Of a stretch of 42,102 nt of DNA, positions 1 to 7,872 are shown one piece after another. The notes under the pieces were generated by a model. The model searched no databases. It was not told the DNA's origin and was given only the letters and a program-made list of their open reading frames with translations. This stretch comes from Acetobacteraceae bacterium AT-5844. GTDB lineage: Bacteria > Pseudomonadota > Alphaproteobacteria > Acetobacterales > Acetobacteraceae. The stretch spans positions 39,272-81,373 of the forward strand of contig JH600049.1 in the NCBI GenBank assembly GCA_000245075.1, given 5' to 3'. Position 1 is the first letter of the stretch. Each line of letters opens with the position of its first letter. The position numbers were made by a program, and so were the translations under genes.

Positions 1-104
1 CGCGCCGCGGCCGCCGCTCGCGCCGCGTCCTCAGGCGATTGAGGGACGGCGCAACCGGTGAGAAGGGCGGCGCCGGCCAGCGCGGGCAGCAGCCAGGACT
101 TCAA
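1..104 (-). CDS. Lipoprotein, 5' end only (cut by window edge)
   Basis: Only the first 34 codons or so are in the window. They read as a lipoprotein signal: a Lys after the start, a hydrophobic stretch, then LLTGC with the lipobox Cys at residue 18, followed by an Ala-rich linker. The start is a TTG whose last two bases belong to the TGA stop of the upstream terC copy (a TTGA overlap), so the gene is probably translated by coupling to it. The product would be lipidated at the Cys and anchored in a membrane. The rest lies outside the window, so no function can be given. Confidence 0.6.
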   Translation of the reverse strand, partial: MKSWLLPALAGAALLTGCAVPQSPEDAARAAAAA

Positions 105-736
105 TGCGCCGCCTCCGGCAGGGGTAGTGGCAAGCCGAAGTGAAGCGTCGCATTGGCCATAATGATACCTTCCCAGAGCAGCTGCGCGCCGATCCAGACG
201 ATCAACGCCACGCCGATGTAGGCAATGATCTTGAACCTTTCCAGTACTTTGGCCAGAAGCCCGCCCAGCAGGCCCATCATGACGATGGAGATGCCCAGAC
301 CCACGATCAGCAGCTGCAGGTTGTTCCGCGCGACCGCGGCGACAGCGAGAACATTGTCCAGGCTCATCGAGACATCGGCCAGGATGATCTGCCCAAGCGC
401 CTGACCGAGAGACTTCTGCAGCATCGGCTGCGAGGCGACCTCCGCCTCGTTCTTCTCCTCGCGCAGCTCCTTGAAGAAGGTCCAGGCGATGTACAGGAGG
501 GCCAGGCCGCCCACGAGGTCGATCCACCACAGCGAGAGCAGCATGGTGGCGAAGATCGAGAAGATGATGCGCATGACGGCGGCGGCGATGACGCCGAACA
601 GCACCGCGCGGCCACGCAGATGCGCGGGCAGGCCCGCGGCCGCGAGGCCGATGACGACGGCATTGTCGCCCGAGAGGATGATATTGAGCCAGATGATCTC
701 GGCCAGGCCGGACAACATGCCGGTGAACGCTTCCAT
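101..736 (-). CDS. TerC/Alx/YjbE-family integral membrane protein (copy 1)
   Basis: A 211-residue polytopic membrane protein of the TerC family. Family members export Mn(II) (E. coli Alx) or help metalate secreted enzymes (Bacillus MeeF/MeeY). The two family signatures are present: SGDNA in the first helix region and DVSMSLDN near residue 125, whose acidic residues are thought to bind the metal. The ATG at 736 is preferred because GGGGA lies five bases upstream and the protein then begins like its relatives; GTG at 787 or ATG at 772 would add a poorly hydrophobic N-terminus. It lies downstream of a second terC copy, but a strong terminator separates them. The lipoprotein gene follows with an overlap. 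The substrate cannot be told from sequence. Confidence 0.9.
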   Translation of the reverse strand: MEAFTGMLSGLAEIIWLNIILSGDNAVVIGLAAAGLPAHLRGRAVLFGVIAAAVMRIIFSIFATMLLSLWWIDLVGGLALLYIAWTFFKELREEKNEAEVASQPMLQKSLGQALGQIILADVSMSLDNVLAVAAVARNNLQLLIVGLGISIVMMGLLGGLLAKVLERFKIIAYIGVALIVWIGAQLLWEGIIMANATLHFGLPLPLPEAAH

Positions 737-881
737 TGGGATCCCCACATTGGAAAGAGCAGGAACCCGCATGGCGTCGCCCGGCACGGCGCCCCACGGG
801 AAAGAGGGTGCCGGAAGCTACAGGCACATATCGTTCCGGTGAAGTCCGCCAGCCTTCACAAAGCCTGCCGCGCAGGCATGC

Positions 882-921
882 AAAAAGGGCCGCCCCGGCC
901 AGGGAAGCGGCCCTTTTTTTT
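882..921 (-). terminator. Rho-independent terminator after terC copy 2
   Basis: Arms GGGCCGC and GCGGCCC are separated by a 13-base loop and flanked by an A-run on one side and a T-run on the other. Read on the minus strand it follows the stop of terC copy 2 at 962 and ends in TTTTT; on plus it ends in eight Ts, so it is bidirectional in form. A second small stem (arms GTGAAG/CTTCAC, 839-859) follows in the leader of terC copy 1. Confidence 0.85.
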
Positions 922-961
922 CAGGCGAGGATGGCCGGGCAGCGGGCCCGGCCAGGGCTCA

Positions 962-1612
962 TCAATGCGCCGGGGCCGGGGTCCCGCCATTGATGTAGGG
1001 CAGCACCTCGGCACTGCCGGCCCAGATCATGTCCACCGCCACATACAGGATGACCAGCAGGCCCACCCAGGCGATCCAGCGGTGCTTTTCCAGCAGGCGG
1101 GCGATGAAGGTGGCGGCCACGCCCATGAGCACGACGGAGATGGCGAGGCCAACCACCAGCACCCACAGATGCTCCTTGGCGGCGCCGGCGACGGCCAGGA
1201 CATTGTCCAGGCTCATCGAGACGTCGGCGACCAGGATCTGGATGATGGCGCCGCGCAGCGTCTTCCGCTCGGCGGGAGCATGCTCGGCCTGCGCGTCCTC
1301 GGCCTCGTCCACCTCGCCGCCATGGCCGCGCTGCAACTCGCGGAACATCTTGTAGCAGACCCAGAGCAGCAGCACGCCACCCGCGAGGGTCAGGCCCACA
1401 ATGGCCAGAAGCTGGGTGGTGATGGCCGCGAAGCCGATACGCATGAGCGTCGCGGCGGCAATGCCCCAGAAGATAGCCTTACGGCGCTGGTCAGGCGGCA
1501 GGCCAGCGGCGGCCATGCCGACGACGATGGCGTTATCGCCCGCTAGCACGAGGTCGATCAGCAAGACCTGCCCGAGCGCAACGAGCTCGGGGATCCAGGC
1601 AGAAAAATCCAT
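962..1612 (-). CDS. TerC/YjbE-family integral membrane protein (copy 2)
   Basis: A 216-residue paralogue of the neighbouring TerC protein. It has LAGDNA near residue 25 and DVSMSLDN near residue 133, with about seven hydrophobic segments. The middle loop (about residues 94-116) is longer, acidic and less conserved than in copy 1, rich in Glu, Asp and Ala. By family it should move or deliver Mn(II) or another divalent metal across the inner membrane. It is divergent from purB across 116 bases. A TTGACA sits at 1668-1673 on this strand but without a good -10. Two tandem copies with different loops suggest distinct partners or metals rather than simple redundancy. Confidence 0.9.
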   Translation of the reverse strand: MDFSAWIPELVALGQVLLIDLVLAGDNAIVVGMAAAGLPPDQRRKAIFWGIAAATLMRIGFAAITTQLLAIVGLTLAGGVLLLWVCYKMFRELQRGHGGEVDEAEDAQAEHAPAERKTLRGAIIQILVADVSMSLDNVLAVAGAAKEHLWVLVVGLAISVVLMGVAATFIARLLEKHRWIAWVGLLVILYVAVDMIWAGSAEVLPYINGGTPAPAH

Positions 1613-1728
1613 GTTGTTCGCATCCCGGCGTTCAGAGGATTCGGGCCATCGCTCTCCGGGCCGGGCTTGTCAACCGCAACCGGACGCGCCACACCCCTGC
1701 CGCCCTTTAAAATTCAAGGATCGCCCCC

Positions 1729-3060
1729 ATGGTTCCGCGCTACTCCCGCCCTGAAATGGCTGCGATCTGGTCGCCTGAGACCCGCTACCAGATCTGGTTC
1801 GAGATCGAGGCGCTGGCCGCCGAAGCCATGGGCAACCTCGGCACCATCCCCGCCGAGTCCGCCCGCGTGATCCGCGAGAAGGGCGCCCCCCGCGCCGCCG
1901 CCATCTCCGCCGCCGACATCGCGCGCATTGACGAGATCGAGAGCGTCACCCGCCACGACGTCATCGCCTTCCTGACCTGGATGGCGGAGGGCATCGGCGA
2001 GGATGCGCGCTTCATGCACCAGGGCATGACCAGCTCGGACGTTCTGGACACCTGCCTTTCCGTCCAGCTCACCCGCGCGGCGGACCTGCTGATCGCCGAT
2101 CTGGACCGCGTGCTGGCCGCGCTGAAGACCCGGGCGCTGGAGCACAAATTCACGCCGACCATCGGCCGCAGCCATGGCATCCATGCGGAGCCGACCACCT
2201 TCGGCCTCAAGCTGGCCGGGCACTATGCCGAATTCGCCCGCTGCCGCACGCGCCTGGTCGCCGCCCGTGCCGAGGTCGCCACCTGCGCCATCTCCGGCCC
2301 CGTCGGCACTTTTGCGAGTGTCGACCCGCGCGTGGAGGAATTCGTGGCAGCCAAGCTCGGGCTGACGGTCGAGCCCTCCTCCACCCAGGTCATCCCGCGT
2401 GACCGCCACGCCGCCTTCTTCTGCGCGCTGGCGCTGGTGGCCTCGGCCATCGAGCGGCTGGCTGTCGAGGTGCGGCACCTGCAGCGCTCCGAGGTGCGCG
2501 AGGCGGAAGAATACTTCCACCCGGGCCAAAAGGGTTCCTCGGCCATGCCGCACAAGCGGAACCCGGTGCTGAGCGAAAACCTCACCGGCCTCGCCCGCGT
2601 CGTGCGCGGCTATGCCATGCCGGCGCTGGAGAATGTGGCGCTGTGGCATGAGCGCGACATCAGCCACTCTTCCGTCGAGCGCTTCATCGGCCCCGATGCC
2701 ACCATCACGCTGGACTTCGCCCTGGGCCGCCTGGCCGGCATGATGGAGAAGCTGACGGTCTATCCGGAGCAGATGACCGCTAATCTGGAGAGCCTCGGCG
2801 GCGTGGTGCACAGCCAGAAGGTGCTGCTGGCCCTCACTCAGGCCGGCCTCTCCCGCGAGGATTCCTACGCCGCCGTGCAGCGCGCCGCGATGGCGACCTG
2901 GACGAAGCTGGGCAAGGCGGATGGCAAGACCTTCCGCGACAACCTGCTGGCGGACCCGGTGGTCTCCGCCAAGATGGATGCCGCCGGGCTGGATGGCGCC
3001 ATCGATCCGCAGCGGGATTTCCGCCATGTGGAGACGATTTTCTCCCGCGTCTTCGGCTGA
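1729..3060 (+). CDS. purB: Adenylosuccinate lyase
   Basis: A 443-residue member of the fumarase/aspartase superfamily, normal in length. It splits SAICAR to AICAR and adenylosuccinate to AMP, both with release of fumarate, in purine synthesis. The family signature GSSAMPHKRNP is at residues 269-279 and includes the catalytic serine loop. TSSD (101-104) and GRSHG with H149 supply substrate contacts and the general acid. AAGGA seven bases before ATG 1729 supports the start. It stands alone on the plus strand between divergent terC and a small exported protein. Identification is secure. Confidence 0.97.
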   Translation: MVPRYSRPEMAAIWSPETRYQIWFEIEALAAEAMGNLGTIPAESARVIREKGAPRAAAISAADIARIDEIESVTRHDVIAFLTWMAEGIGEDARFMHQGMTSSDVLDTCLSVQLTRAADLLIADLDRVLAALKTRALEHKFTPTIGRSHGIHAEPTTFGLKLAGHYAEFARCRTRLVAARAEVATCAISGPVGTFASVDPRVEEFVAAKLGLTVEPSSTQVIPRDRHAAFFCALALVASAIERLAVEVRHLQRSEVREAEEYFHPGQKGSSAMPHKRNPVLSENLTGLARVVRGYAMPALENVALWHERDISHSSVERFIGPDATITLDFALGRLAGMMEKLTVYPEQMTANLESLGGVVHSQKVLLALTQAGLSREDSYAAVQRAAMATWTKLGKADGKTFRDNLLADPVVSAKMDAAGLDGAIDPQRDFRHVETIFSRVFG

Positions 3061-3181
3061 ACAGAGCCCTTACCGCCCGTCACGGTTTCGTGATGGGCGG
3101 CCATGGCGGCGCCCCCTCCCCGCCACCGTTCCGCCTCAGATGACTCTGAAAAAAGAGGTCATGACGAGGAGGAATCACCAG

Positions 3182-3508
3182 ATGCCACGTCTCCTGAACC
3201 TCTCCAGCCTGAAGCGCCTCGCGGCAGCCGGGCTGATCGCCCTGGGTCTGGGGGCCGGTGCCACGGCTGTGCCGGCTCCAGCTCAGGCCGCACCGCCGGC
3301 CACCCTGGCCCTGGCTCCCGCACGGCCCGCTGCCACGCCGGTGCAGTATTATTATGGCCCGCCGCCCCGCCACTGGCGCCACCGTCATTACCACCGCCGC
3401 CACTGGGGGCCGCCGCCCCGCGCCTATTACCGTGGCTCGCGCTGGCACCGCCCGCCGCCGCCCCACTGGCGCCATCACCATCATCCCCGCCGCCACTGGC
3501 GGTATTGA
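3182..3508 (+). CDS. Small exported His/Arg/Pro-rich protein
   Basis: A 108-residue protein. Residues 1-37 are a Sec signal peptide (positive start, Leu/Gly/Ala core) with a likely cut after AQA. The mature part is short and made of Pro, His, Arg, Trp and Tyr, with two diverged copies of a unit of the form PPP-HWRH-(H/Y)H-RRHW. The underlying DNA is also repeated (about 3360-3410 and 3450-3500), so the protein probably grew by duplication. AGGAGG nine bases upstream fixes ATG 3182. A terminator follows, so the gene is probably a single-gene unit. Histidine clusters could bind Zn, Ni or Cu in the periplasm, or the basic chain could bind polyanions; neither is shown. Similar low-complexity exported proteins occur in Rhizobiales and Acetobacteraceae. 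Confidence 0.75.
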   Translation: MPRLLNLSSLKRLAAAGLIALGLGAGATAVPAPAQAAPPATLALAPARPAATPVQYYYGPPPRHWRHRHYHRRHWGPPPRAYYRGSRWHRPPPPHWRHHHHPRRHWRY

Positions 3509-3518
3509 GGGCAAAAGA

Positions 3519-3547
3519 AAAGCCGGGGGAATTTCCCCGGCTTTTTT
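3519..3547 (+). terminator. Rho-independent terminator, usable from both sides
   Basis: Arms AGCCGGGG and CCCCGGCT with six Ts follow the small exported protein. On minus the hairpin is followed by TTTTCTTTT, so it can also end the ubiK-like gene that stops at 3568. Confidence 0.88.
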
Positions 3548-3567
3548 AATGAGCGCCAGTCTGCCGG

Positions 3568-3948
3568 TCAGGCGAGGCTGGAAGGATCGCGCGGATCTTC
3601 CTTCGGCTGGGGTGAAACGGCGGCATCATCCGCGACGGAGGCGCCAGCCGCGGGCTTATCACCGGCCAGCTTGGCCTCCAGCGCCGCCACCCGCGCGGCA
3701 AGGGCCGTCGCTTCCTCGCGGGCCCGGCGGGCCACTTCCAGGGCGGCATCCAGGTCTTCGCGCCGGACCAGTTCCAGCTTCTGCACCAGGATCTCGAGCT
3801 GCGACTTCACCGCCGCCTCGATTTCCGCACGGGCGCCGGCCATCACGGAAAAGGCGCCACCCGCCACGCCGGCCAGATCGTCGAAGAAACGCCCACGGCG
3901 GCCAGGGCCGGAACCGGTGCTGCCGCTGCTGGTATTCGTATCCGTCAT
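3568..3948 (-). CDS. ubiK: UbiK/BMFP-family coiled-coil accessory protein
   Basis: A 126-residue acidic protein. In the middle is a region with the family pattern: FFDDLAGVAGGAFSV, then an amphipathic helix with SQLEILVQKLELVRREDLD and a heptad-patterned coiled coil to about residue 95. The tail is a disordered Ala/Pro/Asp-rich stretch. E. coli UbiK (YqiC) helps the Ubi complex in aerobic ubiquinone synthesis, and the Brucella homologue trimerises and interacts with membranes. ATG 3948 is chosen because GGAGG lies five bases upstream; the ATG four codons earlier sits inside that Shine-Dalgarno sequence. The N-terminal 20 residues are Ser/Gly/Thr-rich and probably flexible. It is divergent from hldD. 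Confidence 0.8.
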   Translation of the reverse strand: MTDTNTSSGSTGSGPGRRGRFFDDLAGVAGGAFSVMAGARAEIEAAVKSQLEILVQKLELVRREDLDAALEVARRAREEATALAARVAALEAKLAGDKPAAGASVADDAAVSPQPKEDPRDPSSLA

Positions 3949-4017
3949 CCCAACCTCCAAACCCTGCCGAAAATCCCTGGCCCACCGTATCGTTTCCGGG
4001 CATCGGGGCGCTGGCGC

Positions 4018-4047
4018 TTGCCGCTGTCACGGCACGGCGCCTATACC
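4018..4047 (+). promoter_or_regulatory. Candidate sigma-70 promoter for hldD
   Basis: TTGCCG (4018-4023) and TATACC (4042-4047) are separated by 18 bases in the divergent gap between ubiK and hldD. Each matches four of six consensus bases. The leader to the hldD start would be about 115 bases. It is a weak call based on sequence alone. Confidence 0.3.
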
Positions 4048-4165
4048 CACGGCGCCCGAGGAACAAGCCCGGGGGACCGAAAGCCGGGGGAAAACCTTCA
4101 CCCGGACGAAATGCCCCTGGCCGTCGCATCGCGGAAGGCTCTGCGCGACCTATGGATTTCGCTGT

Positions 4166-5158
4166 ATGTATCTAGTGACCGGCGGGGCCGGTTTCATCGG
4201 CTCGAACCTCGTCGCCGCGCTCTGCGCGCGCGGAGAGGAAGTCCTGGTTGTGGACTGGCTGGGGGCCGGCGAGGCCGGGCGCGAGAAATGGCGCAACCTG
4301 GCCCATCACGGCATCGCCGGCATCCTGCCGCCGGAGCGGCTGTGGGACTACCTGGCGGACAGCCCGCGCCCCCGCGCCATCCTGCACATGGGCGCCATCA
4401 GCGAAACCACCGTTACCGATGGTGACCTGGTGGTGGAGAATAACCTTTCCCTCACCCTGCGCCTGTTCTCCTGGTGCGCGGAGAATGAGGTCCCGCTGAT
4501 CTACGCCTCTTCCGCTGCCACCTATGGCGGCGGCGAGCAGGGCTTCGATGACGACGCCTCGCCCGAGGCGCTGGCGAAGCTGCGGCCGCTGAACCTCTAT
4601 GGCTGGTCCAAGCATGCCACGGACCGGCGGATCGTCGATCTGGTGGCGCGCGGCCGCAAGGTGCCGCCGCAATGGGCCGGGCTGAAGTTCTTCAACGTCT
4701 ATGGCCCCAACGAATTCCACAAGGGCCGCATGGCCAGCGTGGTGCTGCACAAGTTCCGCCAGATTATGGCCGGCAACCCCGCCACCCTGTTCCGCAGCGA
4801 CCGCGAGGGCATCGCCGATGGCGAGCAGCTGCGCGACTTCGTCCATGTGGACGACTGCGTCTCCGTGATGCTGTGGCTGCTGGAGAATCCGCAGGTCTCC
4901 GGCCTGTTCAATGTCGGCACCGGCACGGCCCGCAGCTTCCTGGACCTGACGCGCGCCATCTACGCCGCCCTGGACAAGACGCCGGACATCTCCTTCGTGG
5001 ACATGCCGGTCGATCTGGAGGGCAAGTACCAGTACTACACCCAGGCGCGGGTGGACCGCCTGCGCAGTGCCGGCTTCAACGGCGCGGCGACGGGGCTGGA
5101 GGAAGGCGTGGCGCGCTATGTGCAGCAATACCTCTGCCAGCCCGATCCTTACGTCTGA
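4166..5158 (+). CDS. hldD: ADP-L-glycero-D-manno-heptose 6-epimerase
   Basis: A 330-residue extended SDR. It epimerises ADP-D-glycero- to ADP-L-glycero-manno-heptose, the donor for the LPS inner core. Visible features are the NAD(P) loop GGAGFIGSN at residues 6-14, the SSAATYG stretch at 115-121 and the catalytic YGWSK (Y145, K149). FFNVYGPNEFHKGRMASV is characteristic of HldD and separates it from GalE-type epimerases. ATG 4166 is chosen because the beta-strand and nucleotide loop begin there; no clear Shine-Dalgarno sequence is present, so a slightly different start is possible. No other heptose gene is nearby. Confidence 0.93.
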   Translation: MYLVTGGAGFIGSNLVAALCARGEEVLVVDWLGAGEAGREKWRNLAHHGIAGILPPERLWDYLADSPRPRAILHMGAISETTVTDGDLVVENNLSLTLRLFSWCAENEVPLIYASSAATYGGGEQGFDDDASPEALAKLRPLNLYGWSKHATDRRIVDLVARGRKVPPQWAGLKFFNVYGPNEFHKGRMASVVLHKFRQIMAGNPATLFRSDREGIADGEQLRDFVHVDDCVSVMLWLLENPQVSGLFNVGTGTARSFLDLTRAIYAALDKTPDISFVDMPVDLEGKYQYYTQARVDRLRSAGFNGAATGLEEGVARYVQQYLCQPDPYV

Positions 5159-5191
5159 GCCCCCCAATCTGAGCTGAGGTCCCGGGCCCGC

Positions 5192-6016
5192 ATGTTCCTT
5201 GCCATCCCCTTCCCCGCCATCGACCCGGAGCTGATCCGCATCGGGCCTGTGGCCATCCGCTGGTATGCGCTGGCCTATATCGTCGGCATCGTCGTTGGCT
5301 GGCAGTGGATGAAGCGGCTGGTGGGCCTCTCGCCCGCCGTGGCCACCAAGGAACAGGTGGATGATTTCGTCACCTGGGCGGTGCTCGGCGTCATCCTGGG
5401 CGGCCGGTTCGGCTATGTGCTGTTCTACAATTTCGCCGACTATCTCTCCGCGCCCTGGGAGATCTTTGCCGTCTGGCATGGCGGCATGTCCTTCCATGGC
5501 GGCGCGGCGGGCGTGATCCTGGCGCTGCTGCTCTACTGCCGCTCGCAGAAGATCAGCATCCTGGGCTTCGGGGACCGGCTCTGCTCCATCGTGCCGGTGG
5601 GGCTGCTCTTCGGCCGCATCGCCAACTTCATCAATGGCGAGCTGTGGGGGCGGGTGACGGATGTGCCCTGGGCCATGGTCTTCCCGACCGGGGGACCGGA
5701 GCCCCGCCACCCGAGCCAGCTCTACCAGGCGGCGATGGAAGGGCTGATCCTGCTGGTCATCCTGCAGACCCTCATCCGCATTCCCTCCATCCGCGCACGC
5801 TTCGGCTTCGTCTCCGGCGCGTTCCTGGCCGGCTATGGCATCGCCCGCATCATTGGCGAGTTCTTCCGCCAGCCGGATGCCCAGCTCGGCTTCCTCTTCG
5901 GCGGCGTGACGATGGGCCAGCTGCTCTCGGTGCCGATGGTGCTGGTCGGCCTGTTCTTCATGCTGCGCGCCAAGCCCGCCCCCGCCGGCAAAGCCTCCTC
6001 GGAGCAGCCCGCTTGA
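5192..6016 (+). CDS. lgt: Prolipoprotein diacylglyceryl transferase
   Basis: A 274-residue inner-membrane enzyme with about seven helices. It transfers diacylglycerol from phosphatidylglycerol to the lipobox Cys of prolipoproteins. The family signature GRIANFINGELWGR is at residues 141-154. The conserved WHGGMSFHGG is at 95-104, and PRHPSQLYQ at 171-179 contributes to the active site. Length is typical. It opens a run of overlapping genes: its TGA shares bases with the TTG start of the methyltransferase gene. At least three lipoprotein substrates or candidates are encoded in this window. Confidence 0.97.
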   Translation: MFLAIPFPAIDPELIRIGPVAIRWYALAYIVGIVVGWQWMKRLVGLSPAVATKEQVDDFVTWAVLGVILGGRFGYVLFYNFADYLSAPWEIFAVWHGGMSFHGGAAGVILALLLYCRSQKISILGFGDRLCSIVPVGLLFGRIANFINGELWGRVTDVPWAMVFPTGGPEPRHPSQLYQAAMEGLILLVILQTLIRIPSIRARFGFVSGAFLAGYGIARIIGEFFRQPDAQLGFLFGGVTMGQLLSVPMVLVGLFFMLRAKPAPAGKASSEQPA

Positions 6017-7023
6017 GCGAGGCCGAGCGCCTCGACCATTTCATGGCCCGCGCCGCCGCCGCCTATTACGCGCGGCGCGAACCCTTCGGCGCGCGCGGAG
6101 ATTTCACCACCGCGCCGGAAATGTCCCAGGCCTTTGGCGAGTGCCTGGGGCTGTGGGCCGCCGTGGTGTGGCAGCAGATGGGCTCGCCCTCCCCAGTGCG
6201 GCTGGTGGAATTCGGCCCTGGCCGCGGCACGCTGATGGCCGACGCGCTCGCCGCCATCGACACGGCAGTACCCGCCTTCCGCGCGGCGCTGACGGTACAT
6301 CTGGTGGAGGCGAGCCCCAGCCTGCGCGCCACCCAGGCCCGCATGCTGGGCCCCGGCATGGCCGAATGGCACGACGACGCCACCAGCCTGCCCCCTGGCC
6401 CTGCCATCATCCTCGGCAATGAGTTCCTGGATGCTCTGCCCATCCGGCAGTTTGTCCGCAGGGGCGAAGGCTGGATGGAACGCTTCGTCCTGGATGGGCG
6501 CTTCGCCGAATATCCCGCCGAAAACCCGCCCTCCCTGCCCGCCGACGCCGCCGAAGGCGCCGTGCAGGAGTGGAATGAAGCCTCCGAGGCGTTTATCGCC
6601 GCCCTGGCGGACCGCCTTCTGGCGCAGGGTGGCGCCGCGCTCTTCCTCGACTATGGCCCTGCGGAGAGCGGCCTCGGGGACAGCCTCCAGGCCCTCTCCG
6701 GCCACGAAGCCGCCGACCCGCTCGCCGAGCCGGGAAGTGTGGACATCACCGCGCATGTCGATTTCGCCGCCATGGCGCGGGTGGCGCGCGCGGCTGGCCT
6801 CGCCACCCATGGCCCGGTGCCGCAGGGCCTCTTCCTGCAGGCGCTGGGGCTGATGACGCGCGCCTCCATGCTGGCCCGCGCCGCGCCGCGCACGGCGGGC
6901 ATGCAGCTCTCCGCCGCCCAGCGCCTGCTTGCCCCGGAAGGCATGGGGCGGCTGTTCAAGGCGCTCGCCCTGTGCCACCCCAGCCTGCCCACACCGCCCG
7001 GTTTCGAGGGAATGCCCGCATGA
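6013..7023 (+). CDS. SAM-dependent methyltransferase, MidA/NDUFAF7 family
   Basis: A 336-residue class I methyltransferase (formerly DUF185). The family hallmark GDFTTAPEMSQAFGE spans about residues 29-43. The SAM motif EFGPGRGT is at 66-73, and GNEFLDALPIRQF lies in the middle. Human NDUFAF7 symmetrically dimethylates an arginine of complex I subunit NDUFS2; the bacterial substrate is less certain. The TTG at 6013 overlaps the lgt stop (TTGA) and gives the expected N-terminus; the first ATG would delete conserved sequence. The 3' end overlaps pgeF by ATGA. The lgt-midA-pgeF order recurs in alphaproteobacteria, as known from general experience. Confidence 0.92.
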   Translation: MSEAERLDHFMARAAAAYYARREPFGARGDFTTAPEMSQAFGECLGLWAAVVWQQMGSPSPVRLVEFGPGRGTLMADALAAIDTAVPAFRAALTVHLVEASPSLRATQARMLGPGMAEWHDDATSLPPGPAIILGNEFLDALPIRQFVRRGEGWMERFVLDGRFAEYPAENPPSLPADAAEGAVQEWNEASEAFIAALADRLLAQGGAALFLDYGPAESGLGDSLQALSGHEAADPLAEPGSVDITAHVDFAAMARVARAAGLATHGPVPQGLFLQALGLMTRASMLARAAPRTAGMQLSAAQRLLAPEGMGRLFKALALCHPSLPTPPGFEGMPA

Positions 7024-7790
7024 CCGCCGAGTTCCTGACCGATACGGCCCTGGATGGCCTGCCGCACGGCTTCTTCACCCGCAATGGCGGCGTCTCCGGC
7101 GGCAATTTCGCCAGCCTGAACTGCTCGCTCTCGGGCAAGGACGACGCGGCGGCGGTGGCACGGAACCGCGCCCTGGCCATGGACGCCATTGGGTTGGAGC
7201 CGGGCAAGCTCTCCGGCCTCACCCAGGTGCATGGCGCGGCGGTGGTTCATGTCACCGCCCCCATTTCGCTGGATGCCCGCCCCCAGGCCGATGCGATGGT
7301 GACGGACCGGCCGGGCCTGGCCCTGGGCATCGTCACCGCCGATTGCGGCCCCATCCTGTTCGCGGACCGCTCGGCGGGCGTGGTCGGCGGCGCCCATGCC
7401 GGCTGGCGCGGCGCCGTCGGTGGCATCCTGGAGGCCACCATCGCCGCCATGGAGGCGCTGGGCGCGAAGCGGGAGAACATCGCCGCGGTCGTCGGCCCCT
7501 GCATCCGCCAGCCCTCCTATGAGGTGGGGCCGGATATGCGCGACGCGGCCCTCGCCGCCGGGCCGGACGCCGCCCGCTTCTTCGCCCCCGGCCGGCGGGA
7601 GGACCGCTGGCAATTCGACCTCGCCGGCTACTGCGCCGCGCGGCTGCGGGCGGCCGGTGCGGGCATCGTCTCCATCGTGCAGGCGGACACGCTGGCCGAT
7701 GAGGCGCGCTTCTTCAGCCACCGCCGCAATACCCTCGCGGGCGGCGGCCCCATCGGCCACCAGCTTTCCGCCATCGCCTTGCCGCAATAG
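7020..7790 (+). CDS. pgeF: Peptidoglycan editing factor / laccase-domain protein (YfiH family)
   Basis: A 256-residue member of the DUF152/YfiH family. E. coli PgeF prevents misincorporation of L-Ser into the peptidoglycan stem peptide; related proteins act on purine nucleosides or oxidise phenols in vitro. The metal ligands are all visible: QVHG with H71, TADC with C109 and GAHAGWRG with H126, plus VVGPCI in the C-terminal half. The start is the ATG overlapping the methyltransferase stop (ATGA). Length is normal. Context next to lgt supports an envelope role. Confidence 0.92.
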   Translation: MTAEFLTDTALDGLPHGFFTRNGGVSGGNFASLNCSLSGKDDAAAVARNRALAMDAIGLEPGKLSGLTQVHGAAVVHVTAPISLDARPQADAMVTDRPGLALGIVTADCGPILFADRSAGVVGGAHAGWRGAVGGILEATIAAMEALGAKRENIAAVVGPCIRQPSYEVGPDMRDAALAAGPDAARFFAPGRREDRWQFDLAGYCAARLRAAGAGIVSIVQADTLADEARFFSHRRNTLAGGGPIGHQLSAIALPQ

Positions 7791-7800
7791 GGCGGCACCC

Positions 7801-7872
7801 ATGCCTTACCTGCTGATGTTCCTGCTTCTTTCCTTCATCACGATGATGGTGTCCTGTATTGCGCTTGTTTGA
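7801..7872 (+). CDS. Possible 23-residue hydrophobic peptide
   Basis: ATG 7801 opens a 23-codon frame: a nearly pure hydrophobic helix containing MVSC, which resembles a minimal lipobox, ending in TGA at 7872. A weak AGGG lies about ten bases upstream. It overlaps the TTG start of the next lipoprotein gene by 14 bases in another frame. It could be a membrane micropeptide, a leader coupling pgeF to the lipoprotein, or chance. Nothing beyond composition and position supports it. Confidence 0.25.
   Translation: MPYLLMFLLLSFITMMVSCIALV

Noticed and set aside
737-881. Possible yybP-ykoY (Mn) riboswitch before terC copy 1
   Set aside because: A small stem followed by CCGG is present, but the conserved GGGGAGTAG-type loop and the second loop are missing.
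1668-1673. TTGACA upstream of terC copy 2 as a promoter
   Set aside because: No acceptable -10 lies at 16-18 bases.
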